DNA from: Planctomycetota bacterium
GTDB lineage: Bacteria > Planctomycetota > Planctomycetia > Pirellulales > Pirellulaceae
Reading direction: 5' to 3'
NCBI GenBank assembly: GCA_026692885.1
Contig: JAPLNJ010001206.1
Coordinates: 1-13,479 of the forward strand
Length of the DNA: 13,479 nucleotides
This document shows, piece after piece, positions 6,251 through 13,251 of this stretch (position 1 is its first letter; every line of letters begins with the position of its first letter). The notes beneath the pieces were generated by a model. It saw nothing but the letters and a program-made list of their open reading frames with translations. It had not been told where the DNA came from and ran no database searches. The position numbers and the translations under genes were made by a program.

Positions 6251-7762
6251 ATGAACCGGATATCCCGCCGCAGTTTTCTCCAACGCTCCGCCGCTGCTTC
6301 CGCCGCCTGGGCCGGAATCAGCCTGGGATCGCTCCCGTGGTCGCGAGCGGCTGGTGCCAACGACGACATTCGCTTGGCGGTGGTCGGCGTCGGCTCGCGG
6401 ACCAAGATCGGCGGCATGGGCCGCAACGAAATTCGCAGTTTTCGCCAGGTCCCCGGCGTGCGCATCGTGGCCCTGTGCGACGTGGACAACGCTAACCTCG
6501 GCCCGGAGGTGGAGAGTTTCCAGAAGCGGAACGAGAAGGTGGCCGCCTACACCGACGTACGCCGACTCTTGGAGAGCCAAGAGATCGACGCCGTCGTGGT
6601 CACCACGCCCAATCACTGGCACGCGCTGGTGACGATCTGGGCCTGCCAGGCTGGCAAGGATGTGTACGTCCAGAAACCCGCCTCCTACAACCTCTTCGAA
6701 GGCCGGCAGATGGTCGAGGCAACCCACAAGTACCAACGCATCGTGCAGTGCCCCAACGGATCGCGTATTCCAAACGGCCATGCGGAAGCGCTGGAGTATG
6801 TCCGTCAGGGAAACCTCGGCAAGGTCGTGATGGTTCGCCACGTGCATTTCTCACCGCGCTGCAGCATCGGCAAGGTGAGCGGCCCGCAGCCGATCCCCTC
6901 CACGCTCGACTACAATCTCTGGTCCGGTCCGGCCCCGATCGCCCCGCTGGCGCGCGAGAATCTGCACTACGACTGGCACTGGCAATGGCCCTACGGCAAC
7001 GGCGAGCTGGGGAACTGGGGGATTCATCACCTGGACGGTTGCCGTATGTTCGTTGGCGGCGGGCTTCCGCGGCACGTCATCAGCATTGGCGGGCGGTTTG
7101 GCTACCACGATGACGGTCAGACGCCGAACACCCTGATCGTGTATTTCGATTACGAGCCAGCACCGGTCTTGTCCGAGTTCCGGGCCTTGCCCAAGGACAA
7201 GTCCTTCCTGGCCAACGCCGTCGCAGGAAAAGATTCCTGGGGCGCCAATGCGATGGATTCGTATCAGGGAATCCCGGTCGGCAAGGTCATTCACTGCGAA
7301 CACGGACACGTGGTCAGCACGATCAGCAGCCACACGGCCTTCGATGCCAGCGGCAAGGAACTCCAGAAGTTTCAGCCGACTACGCCCGATCTGAACCGCA
7401 ACTTCATCGAAGCCGTACGCAGCCGCCGCGCGAGTGACTTGGTGAGCGACATGCTGCAAGGACACCTTTCGGCCGCGCTGGTCCATCTGGGCAACATCTC
7501 GCACCGCGTGGGCCAGACGCTGCCGGACGGCCAGATCCGGGAACGCATCGCCGGCAATCAGGAGCTGTCCGCCGCCTATCAGCGGTTCCAGGCACATCTG
7601 TTGGCCAACGGAGTGGACCTCGACAAGACGCCTGCTACCCTAGGGGCGATGCTCACTTTCGATCCAGACACCGAGCGTTTCGTCGGCGAGTTCAGCCAAC
7701 AGGCGAACCCGTTCGTCTCCCGGGAGTATCGTGCTCCGTTTGTGGTGCCGGAAAAGGTATGA
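6251..7762 (+). CDS. Tat-exported Gfo/Idh/MocA family oxidoreductase
   Basis: The protein has 503 residues from ATG 6251 (the frame also has ATG 6245). It opens with a Tat signal, SRRSFL (5-10) followed by an alanine-rich hydrophobic stretch. The N-terminal Rossmann domain shows LAVVGVGSR (42-50), CDVDN (76-80) and TTPNHWH (118-124). The family's EKP motif is here QKP (141-143), keeping the Lys that contacts nicotinamide and substrate. The C-terminal alpha/beta domain carries GNWGIHHLD (254-262), whose His and Asp fit the substrate site. Family members oxidise or epimerise sugars, inositols or amino sugars with NAD(P), often tightly bound; the long C-terminal part is typical of planctomycete Tat-exported members. 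The isomerase gene starts 15 bp after the stop, so both are surely one operon. The substrate is unknown. Confidence 0.9.
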   Translation: MNRISRRSFLQRSAAASAAWAGISLGSLPWSRAAGANDDIRLAVVGVGSRTKIGGMGRNEIRSFRQVPGVRIVALCDVDNANLGPEVESFQKRNEKVAAYTDVRRLLESQEIDAVVVTTPNHWHALVTIWACQAGKDVYVQKPASYNLFEGRQMVEATHKYQRIVQCPNGSRIPNGHAEALEYVRQGNLGKVVMVRHVHFSPRCSIGKVSGPQPIPSTLDYNLWSGPAPIAPLARENLHYDWHWQWPYGNGELGNWGIHHLDGCRMFVGGGLPRHVISIGGRFGYHDDGQTPNTLIVYFDYEPAPVLSEFRALPKDKSFLANAVAGKDSWGANAMDSYQGIPVGKVIHCEHGHVVSTISSHTAFDASGKELQKFQPTTPDLNRNFIEAVRSRRASDLVSDMLQGHLSAALVHLGNISHRVGQTLPDGQIRERIAGNQELSAAYQRFQAHLLANGVDLDKTPATLGAMLTFDPDTERFVGEFSQQANPFVSREYRAPFVVPEKV

Positions 7763-7777
7763 TCACAGGAGAAGGTT

Positions 7778-8689
7778 ATGACTACTGACAATCGGACAAT
7801 TTCGCGCAGACATTTTCTGACCAGCAGTATCGGAGCCGCTGTGGGCGTTTGCTCACTGGGCGGACTGCGACCATCGCCGCTACAGGCGGCCGAGTCGTCG
7901 GCCAAGTCGAAAATGCGGTTCGGCTTGGCGACGTACACGTGGGGCAAGGACTGGGACGTCCCCACGCTGATTGCCAACTGCGCCCAGGCCGGCGTGTACG
8001 GCGTGGAACTGCGCACCAGTTCGAAGTACGCGCACGGTGTCGAACTGACGCTCCCCGCCGCGCAGCGGGCCGAGGTCAAGCAGCGGTTCGCCGACAGTCC
8101 GGTTCGCGTCGTGAGCTTGGCCTGTAGCGAGCGGTTCGATTGGCCCGAACCCGACCAACTGCGGGCGGCCCTGGAAACGGCCAAAGCACATTTGCAACTG
8201 AGCCGCGACGTGGGCTGTGACGTCCTGCGGGTGTTCCCCAACCAATTCCATCCCAATGTCCCGCACGACAAGACGATCGAGCAGATTGCCAAGGCGGTCG
8301 ACGAGTTGGGCGTCTGCGCCGCTGGTTTGGGCCAGGAAGTTTCGCTCGAAGCCCACGGGCCCGCTGGAGAGTTGCCCACGCTGCGGGCCATCATGGATCG
8401 CGTGACCCAGCGTAGCGTGCGGGTGCGACTGAATTGCGACGCCCGAGATACACAGGGCGAGGGGTTCGTCGCGAATTTCAACCTGGTCAAGACTTTCCTT
8501 TCTCGGATCATCCACCTTCACGACCTGGGCGATCCCAAATACCCCTATCAACTCATGGTCGATCTGCTGGTACAAGCGAAATGGGAGGGCTGGGCGTTGG
8601 CGGAGAGAGACAACACGGTTCCCGATCGCGTTCTCGCCTTGACCGAGCAACGCCATGCCTGGGAGGCCATGCTTGAGAAGGCCGCTTGA
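7778..8689 (+). CDS. Tat-exported sugar phosphate isomerase/epimerase-type TIM barrel
   Basis: This 303-residue protein has a Tat signal (SRRHFLTSS, 9-17) and a xylose-isomerase-like TIM barrel (PF01261 type). Candidate metal and catalytic residues are at barrel strand ends: Glu191 and His193 in SLEAHGP, Asp221 in LNCDARD, His246/His248 in IIHLHD and Glu276 in LAERDN. Family members isomerise or epimerise keto sugars or inositol derivatives with a divalent metal; the phosphate in the family name is not implied for an exported protein. AGGAG at 7767-7771 precedes ATG 7778. Only 15 bp separate it from the oxidoreductase gene, so the pair probably acts on one substrate: oxidation by the Gfo/Idh enzyme and isomerisation or dehydration of the product by this one. 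The specific reaction is not readable. Confidence 0.88.
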   Translation: MTTDNRTISRRHFLTSSIGAAVGVCSLGGLRPSPLQAAESSAKSKMRFGLATYTWGKDWDVPTLIANCAQAGVYGVELRTSSKYAHGVELTLPAAQRAEVKQRFADSPVRVVSLACSERFDWPEPDQLRAALETAKAHLQLSRDVGCDVLRVFPNQFHPNVPHDKTIEQIAKAVDELGVCAAGLGQEVSLEAHGPAGELPTLRAIMDRVTQRSVRVRLNCDARDTQGEGFVANFNLVKTFLSRIIHLHDLGDPKYPYQLMVDLLVQAKWEGWALAERDNTVPDRVLALTEQRHAWEAMLEKAA

Positions 8690-8779
8690 CCAGACAGAGA
8701 CGCCACTACCACGAGGCGGCGGTCGGGCCAGCGATCTCAGCGTCCATCGCCAAGGGGTTGCTGGTAACTCCGCGGCCAG

Positions 8780-8859
8780 CGTGGCGGTGACACGTAGCTG
8801 AACTCTTACGAGTTCAGCTACGTCGGAAATTGTGCCCTCCTCAACCGCGTGCGGTATCA
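8780..8859 (-). repeat. Palindromic MITE/REP-like element, copy B (inverted relative to copy A)
   Basis: Read on the minus strand from 8859 to 8798, 62 bases align with 6084-6145 of copy A at 55 positions, including the terminal ataccgcacgcggttg-type end. Copy B lacks about 36 bases of the centre of copy A, so it holds one simple hairpin: arms 8792-8805 and 8810-8823 (acgtagctgaactc) with a 4-base loop. Its left end (around 8780-8791) has diverged and only tggcggtgacacg is shared with copy A. Confidence 0.7.
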
Positions 8860-9055
8860 AGAGGCAGCATCGCGGGCGGCATCGAGACTTTGGACGCAGA
8901 CGCTGTGGCCGAATCGTGTGACGAATCGAGTGCTGAGCGAGATCTACGAGTTGCTGCGTCAGTTGCCGAGCTTACACGTTTTCGCCTATCGCGAGCACCG
9001 CTCGGCGCACACCGCCTCGCGAGTGTGTGTGCGAAGAATCCTGGCAGCGTGTTCG

Positions 9056-9158
9056 TAGCATCGCTCACAAAATAACTCCCCCGCCCCGGTACTCCGGGGA
9101 GAGGGCTGGGGTGAGGGGCCGAGAGGCAAAGGGGGAACTTATTTCGTGAGCGTTGCTA
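9056..9158. repeat. G-rich inverted-repeat element
   Basis: The ends are imperfect inverted repeats (9056-9082, starting tagcatcgctcac; 9131-9158), about 24 of 27 positions matching with one gap. Inside are a 6-bp stem ccccgg-tact-ccgggg (9084-9099) and a G-rich stretch (gagggctggggtgagggg). The right half is shared with the partial copy at 127-190. It has no coding capacity and no obvious target duplication. Confidence 0.6.
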
Positions 9159-9183
9159 GCCGCATTCTGGCAAATGCGGCTAC
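9157..9183 (-). repeat. REP-like hairpin with GTAG foot
   Basis: tagccgcatt (9157-9166) and aatgcggcta (9173-9182) form a perfect 10-bp stem with a 6-base loop. On the minus strand the unit starts with GTAG (9183-9180), as do the units at 4833, 4783 and in copies A and B, although the stem sequences differ. Confidence 0.6.
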
Positions 9184-9332
9184 CTGCCAGAAACCGCGGC
9201 CACACCGCCTCGCGAACGGGGCTTGACAAAGACGTCTGTCCAGACAACCATGCGCGGAATGCGGAAACGCCATCCCTGCCAGTAGTTGCCCACCTCTTCC
9301 CAAGAATGCCCACCAAGCCCCGTCGCTACCCC

Positions 9333-11618
9333 ATGAAACAGTCCCTCCTATTTCTGTCAATCATCGTGTCTGCCGGTTCCCTGTTCGCGCGCGAGCCGGT
9401 CTGGGTTTTCAACAACGGACCGGACGCGAAGTTGATTTCGCTCGGGGAAGGACAGCTCCACTACGAAGTCGGGTTGACGAAGTTGATTCCCACCGGAACC
9501 GACCTCACCCTGACAGTTCCGATGGGCGCGGACGACGCGTTCCCCGCCGACGAGCGACCGTTCTTCGCCGTTCGGTACAAGTACAAGACGACGATCACGC
9601 AGGCAGGCCTGTTCTTTACGACCGATACGTTGACAGTTCTTTCGGACAAGAGTTACTCCTCGTTCTCCGTCGTCGGGGACAATACCTGGCGGACTGCGAT
9701 TGTCGACATGCGCAAATTCGAGCATAAGAACTGGACGGGAACCATTACTTCGTTCCGGTTCGACCCGACCAATCCGAGCGATACGGATTCCAGCTATCAA
9801 GTCTCTCGCCTCGGGTTCTTCCCGTCGGAGGCGGAGGCGCAACGTTTTCTCGCTGCCGCCGTGGACGCCCCCGACTATTCGGAGCCGACGTACTTCATGG
9901 CGCCGCTCGAGCGGGTTCTGGTTCCCGGCGGCTGTCTGTCCGATGGGTTCGATCGGGCCGACTTCACGCTCCGGTCGACGACCATCGACAATCCGTCCGA
10001 AACGACCGTCGTCCGGTTCCATCCAAAAGACGGAACGGGCGCTGAGTCCGTGGTTCCCGTCTGCCAGACGAACCGCTGCCGATTTACCCGCTTCGTCGCG
10101 AAGCAGCCGGGGAAGTACCGCTTGGTGAATGAGGACGCTCCGTTGGACGACATTTCCCGCCTGGCGACGAAAACCCAGCTGGCGATTCGCTTCGTCGTTG
10201 CGCGGCAATTGCTCGACGGAGTGAAGGACCGGGAGTTCCGCCCCAACGATCCGCTTTCGGACCCCGACTGGAACCAGGCGGTCAAATCACTGGGCGAGTA
10301 CGACATCAATCTGAAAACCGAAGCCATGCCGGCGACCCGCGCCGCAGCCGCCGTCGTGCTGAAAACGGCCATTCAAACCGCGTTGGGAACGACAATCGAA
10401 TCTCCCTATACAAACGAGTACCTGACCCGCGACCGGATTCGAATCGGAGCGTGGGTCAGTCCGCGTCAGGAGGCGGTCGGAAAGGATTTTATCGAAACGT
10501 ACAGTTCCGGCGGATTCGACTGGATCATCGCCCACGGCGCACTGGCCGGTTCCGACCACCGGGAAATGCTGCTCAGGGACTGCGACAGGTACGGCGTCGA
10601 ACTGATTCTTGGCGACGACGCGTACAAGAACCCCGCCGTGGCGACCGCGGAATACTTCGACCATCCGTGTTTCGCCGGAACCTACGTTACCGACGAGCCG
10701 GGAACGGAGCAGTACGACAAGCTCGCCGAGATCTGCAATACGTACTACAAAGAAACCGGTGGCAAGCTGCCGTACATCAACCTGCTTCCCATGTACGCCA
10801 ACGCGGCGCAGTTGAAACACGGGGCCTCCGCCGCCGCGATTGAATACTACGACTCCGATCCCGACCTGTTCAAGAAGTACTGCGATGCGTTTTGCGAGAA
10901 GTTCGACCCACCGTATATCTGCACCGATATTTACCCGCTCAATTGGGTCAAGGGCAAGCGAGCTACGTACAAGGACTATTGCGAATCGATCAATCTCATC
11001 GCAGCGTCCGCCCGGGAGCATGACAAGGACTTCTGGTGCTGCATCCAGACGTTCGCCTGGGTCCCCAGCAAACGGACCCCGACGGAATCGGAGTTCCGCT
11101 GGCAGTCGTACTGCCTGCTGTCGTTTGGCTGCAAGGGCCTGCTCTGCTGGACGTACGCGGGGGACAGTCCGGAATGTCCGTCGCTGATCACGGTCGACGG
11201 GAAGCGAACCAACGCCTGGTACGACGCCGCGACGGTCTTCAAGGAGATTCGTAAAGTCTCCGATGCCTTCGTCCGGTATAAGAGCATCGGCTCGCTCGCC
11301 CACCACTGCACGGACGATACGCCGTACCTGAAATTCAGCAACCCGGTCCGGACATTCTCGACGATTCAGCGGATTCAATGTGACGACCCGCTGCTGGTCG
11401 GATGTTTTGCGAAAGAAGACGGCCCCACAACCGCGTTCACGATCGTCAACATGAGCGAGTTAGAAGCGATCAAGACGGCGCACATCAAGCTGAAGCTTGT
11501 AGGCTCGACGGTCGTTGCTTGGCCTCGCGGGGAACGCGCCGTATTGATCCCCGACGCCGATGGATTCTATCATCTCACGCTCCCGTCGGGCGAGGGAGTC
11601 TTCGTGGAAGTCGAGTAA
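9333..11618 (+). CDS. Large secreted TIM-barrel glycosidase-like protein with SLH-like segment
   Basis: The start is set at ATG 9333 (MKQSLLFLSIIVSAG, signal peptide to about residue 20), giving 761 residues. The frame is open further upstream, but that part is repeat-derived and lacks a signal. Residues 20-180 look like an all-beta module. Residues 284-351 resemble S-layer homology repeats: AIRFVVARQLLDGVKDREFRPNDPLS, split here by me as a family-style half, then MPATRAAAAVVL. Residues about 370-660 look like a TIM barrel of the GH42/DUF4434 sort: RIGAWVSP, FDWIIAHG, GTYVTDEPG (Glu455 a candidate acid/base), YICTDIYPLNW, CIQTFAWVPS and GCKGLLCWTYAGD. A C-terminal beta region follows. A glycosidase role is inferred from fold-like motifs only. 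There is no clear ribosome binding site. Codon choice (many GGA, CGG, GTC and GAC) seems different from its neighbours, which may mean transfer. Confidence 0.72.
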   Translation: MKQSLLFLSIIVSAGSLFAREPVWVFNNGPDAKLISLGEGQLHYEVGLTKLIPTGTDLTLTVPMGADDAFPADERPFFAVRYKYKTTITQAGLFFTTDTLTVLSDKSYSSFSVVGDNTWRTAIVDMRKFEHKNWTGTITSFRFDPTNPSDTDSSYQVSRLGFFPSEAEAQRFLAAAVDAPDYSEPTYFMAPLERVLVPGGCLSDGFDRADFTLRSTTIDNPSETTVVRFHPKDGTGAESVVPVCQTNRCRFTRFVAKQPGKYRLVNEDAPLDDISRLATKTQLAIRFVVARQLLDGVKDREFRPNDPLSDPDWNQAVKSLGEYDINLKTEAMPATRAAAAVVLKTAIQTALGTTIESPYTNEYLTRDRIRIGAWVSPRQEAVGKDFIETYSSGGFDWIIAHGALAGSDHREMLLRDCDRYGVELILGDDAYKNPAVATAEYFDHPCFAGTYVTDEPGTEQYDKLAEICNTYYKETGGKLPYINLLPMYANAAQLKHGASAAAIEYYDSDPDLFKKYCDAFCEKFDPPYICTDIYPLNWVKGKRATYKDYCESINLIAASAREHDKDFWCCIQTFAWVPSKRTPTESEFRWQSYCLLSFGCKGLLCWTYAGDSPECPSLITVDGKRTNAWYDAATVFKEIRKVSDAFVRYKSIGSLAHHCTDDTPYLKFSNPVRTFSTIQRIQCDDPLLVGCFAKEDGPTTAFTIVNMSELEAIKTAHIKLKLVGSTVVAWPRGERAVLIPDADGFYHLTLPSGEGVFVEVE

Positions 11619-11657
11619 GTATCGTTCGAGAAACAACTGTCAGCGTGTCACCTTTGG

Positions 11658-11685
11658 CTCCGCGAAAGGGCGTTCTTTCGCGGAG
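11658..11685. repeat. REP-like hairpin downstream of the glycosidase-like gene
   Basis: ctccgcgaaag (11658-11668) and ctttcgcggag (11675-11685) form a perfect 11-bp stem with a 6-base loop, 39 bases after the stop codon. gcgaaag follows again at 11685-11691, allowing a second pairing. It could stabilise the 3' end of the transcript; no T-run follows, so it is not a typical intrinsic terminator. Confidence 0.6.
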
Positions 11686-11808
11686 CGAAAGACGCTTGCG
11701 CTTGCGGGATGGCCAGGCCTTGCAGAATCACGTCTTGACGCGGGCAAGCATCCGTCGCAGCGGCTAAAGAATGAGATCTTACGGTTTCGCAGTGCCGGGC
11801 CCCAGACA

Positions 11809-11904
11809 GGGCTCAGACGTACAGAATTCAAAATTGGCGGACAAACCACGCTGACTTGGCAAAGTCGTCAAACCGCCAATTTTGAATTCTGTACGTCTGA
11901 GCCC
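11809..11904. repeat. Long perfect inverted repeat, 32-bp arms
   Basis: The arms 11809-11840 (starts gggctcagacgtacagaatt) and 11873-11904 are perfect reverse complements. The 32-base spacer contains its own small stem, gactt-ggca-aagtc. Unlike the GC-rich REP units, the arms include an AT-rich core (gaattcaaaatt). No target duplication and no ORF of its own are seen. It lies between convergent genes. Confidence 0.75.
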
Positions 11905-12028
11905 GCGCGGCAAGCCCCGTCCAGGCGACAACGTTAAACCTCACTCCGAGCGGTGGACACGCCCAGTCTGGCGGGCTCTGCTCGCTGGCAACCTGGATTT
12001 GTTCTCTAACACGCATTCAAGATTTCCA

Positions 12029-12229
12029 TTAGACCACCACGCCCGTGGCCGGTCGGAGCGTACCGTGATCCAGCATCGCTCGTACCTGATCCACCGGCAC
12101 TGCCTCGCCCCAATCGGCCAATTGCACGATCGGCCAAATTTTGTGTCGCTCGTCAGGCGGACGCTGGTGGGGACACCACCAGGCATTGGGTTCCCGTGGC
12201 GGCACAGAGGAACTCCGACGGCCAATCAG
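12029..12229 (-). pseudogene. Decayed gene fragment downstream of the nucleoside hydrolase gene
   Basis: On the minus strand a 66-codon frame between stops reads, after a noisy start, PREPNAWWCPHQRPPDERHK, then IWPIVQLADWGEAVPVDQV, RAMLDHGTLRPATGVVV and a TAA at 12031-12029. The composition and pattern (WPIVQLADWGE, VDQVRAMLDHG) are those of a real enzyme domain rather than a random frame, and resemble C-terminal segments of large planctomycete secreted proteins. There is no start codon or ribosome binding site at the right place: the fragment begins 1-2 bases into the stop of the upstream gene, in another frame, with a TGA just before it. I read it as the remains of a larger gene that has lost its 5' part and its last codons. 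I do not know the family. Confidence 0.45.
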
Positions 12230-13221
12230 TCAGTCGTCCTGACCTGGCCACCATGTGTCGGCTTGCGTGCCATCAGCTCCTCGATGATTTCGGCCATCTG
12301 TTCGGCCGAGGGCTTGGGCGTCACCAGGTGGTGGTGCGGATTATCTACCTTTCCATTCCAGACGATGTTCCCGTCCGCCAGACGCTCCACCCGTCCAGAC
12401 GATTCGACGTGGAACAGAGCCGGCCGAGCAACGAACAGCACAGCAACCTGATCCCAACTGGACCGGCCCTCCGTGATCGCCGTCCCGTCTCCCCACAGCC
12501 GATAGGCTTCGCGAACCGGGTTCGACTCCGGCGTTTTGGGGAGCAACCTGTGGCCCGTCTTGATCTGTTGGCCGCTGGGCGAGATGTAGAACGGGAGGGG
12601 CCATCGGTCCAACAGCTCCTGGCAGTACGCCGACATCCCCATCGCTTGGAAGTTCCAGCCTCCCATCCCCATCGCCACCCAACGTTCCACCTTGGCCCGT
12701 ACCAAGGCTTCTCCCCGCGGATCACGCAGCAAGTGAACCAGTCCGTGCGGGTGCCCAACCGTGCAGATCGTTACGCGATGATCCGGCTGAGATTCGAGGA
12801 TGGATCGGTAGACGGCGACGAGGTCCGGGGCTCGATCGACGACTTTATGTCCAAAGCACTTGGTGTCGGTAGCGATTCGCTTGGTGTAAGAATCCCTGGG
12901 GTCGCCCACGTCGGTTCCCTGATACTGCCCCAACGCAAGGTCTCCCCGACCGTAGTACGTATTGATCGCGTCGCAAGTCCCGACCCCGTAGTGGTTCTTC
13001 CCACTGCTGAAAATGACACCCAAGATGCGGACCTCGCCCGCATCGGCCAGTGCGTGCAAGACCGCCAGCGCCCCAGCATCGTCGCAGTCCGAACCCATGT
13101 CCGTGTCGAAGATCACGGCCGGTGTCTGGCGGGGGGCGGAAGACGACTCCTCGGCGCTGGCACCGCCGCTCAACAAAATGAACACCATAGTGGCGGCGCC
13201 ACCGATGCGGTATAGGTGCAT
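12226..13221 (-). CDS. Secreted nucleoside-hydrolase-family protein (IunH/PF01156-like)
   Basis: This is a 331-residue protein when started at ATG 13221 (MHLYRIGGAATMVFILLSGG, a Sec-type signal ending near ASA). The frame also has ATG 13227 and GTG 13251. GGGAG lies about 9 bases before 13221 but only 3 before 13227, so 13221 is preferred. The N-terminal Asp cluster FDTDMGSDCDDAGAL (Asp39, 41, 45, 47, 48) is the calcium- and ribose-binding signature of inosine-uridine nucleoside hydrolases in its S-D-x-D-D variant. TVGHPHG (154-160) takes the place of the usual GPLTN-type loop, and SWDQVAV (Asp257) supplies the late metal-binding Asp. Family members cleave the N-glycosidic bond of nucleosides; exported homologues with this variant may act on other N- or O-ribosides. 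It is transcribed toward the decayed fragment, not with the glycosidase cluster. Confidence 0.88.
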   Translation of the reverse strand: MHLYRIGGAATMVFILLSGGASAEESSSAPRQTPAVIFDTDMGSDCDDAGALAVLHALADAGEVRILGVIFSSGKNHYGVGTCDAINTYYGRGDLALGQYQGTDVGDPRDSYTKRIATDTKCFGHKVVDRAPDLVAVYRSILESQPDHRVTICTVGHPHGLVHLLRDPRGEALVRAKVERWVAMGMGGWNFQAMGMSAYCQELLDRWPLPFYISPSGQQIKTGHRLLPKTPESNPVREAYRLWGDGTAITEGRSSWDQVAVLFVARPALFHVESSGRVERLADGNIVWNGKVDNPHHHLVTPKPSAEQMAEIIEELMARKPTHGGQVRTTD

Positions 13222-13251
13222 AGTCATACTCTCCCGCCGAATAAGTGCCAC

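Larger units (their letters stand above)
8690..9332. other. 643-bp intergenic region made largely of repeats
   Basis: Bases 8690-8779 show nothing recognisable. Bases 8780-8859 are repeat copy B. Bases 8860-9055 keep a 69-codon frame open (8849-9058, with RLWTQTLWPNRV), but it has no ribosome binding site and its start lies inside the repeat; I do not call it a gene. Bases 9056-9158 are a G-rich inverted-repeat element. Bases 9157-9183 are a GTAG-footed hairpin. Bases 9184-9332 are the leader of the next gene, with no clear ribosome binding site or promoter. A 15-base sequence, cacaccgcctcgcga, occurs at 9008-9022 and again at 9201-9215. Confidence 0.5.
11619..12028. other. Intergenic region with two palindromic repeats
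   Basis: There is no credible gene between the glycosidase-like gene and the decayed fragment at 12029. It contains the hairpin at 11658-11685 and the long palindrome at 11809-11904. Bases 11905-12028 are open in two frames (for example MNSVRLSPRGKPRPG from 11882), but those frames start inside the palindrome and look like repeat-derived shadows. Confidence 0.5.

Noticed and set aside
8849..9058. 69-codon plus-strand ORF between repeat copy B and the G-rich element
   Set aside because: It starts inside the repeat, has no ribosome binding site and no recognisable domain; arginine-rich content fits a chance frame in GC-rich DNA.
9008..9215. 15-base direct repeat (cacaccgcctcgcga at 9008-9022 and 9201-9215) as a target duplication
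   Set aside because: It is too long for a usual duplication and does not abut the inverted-repeat ends; it may be a duplicated fragment or chance.
9153..9332. N-terminal extension of the glycosidase-like protein upstream of ATG 9333
   Set aside because: It overlaps a REP-like hairpin, lacks a ribosome binding site, and would bury the clear signal peptide that starts at 9333.
11882..12451. 189-codon plus-strand ORF across the palindrome and the nucleoside hydrolase 3' end
   Set aside because: It starts in a repeat arm and continues antisense to a well-supported gene and to the decayed fragment.
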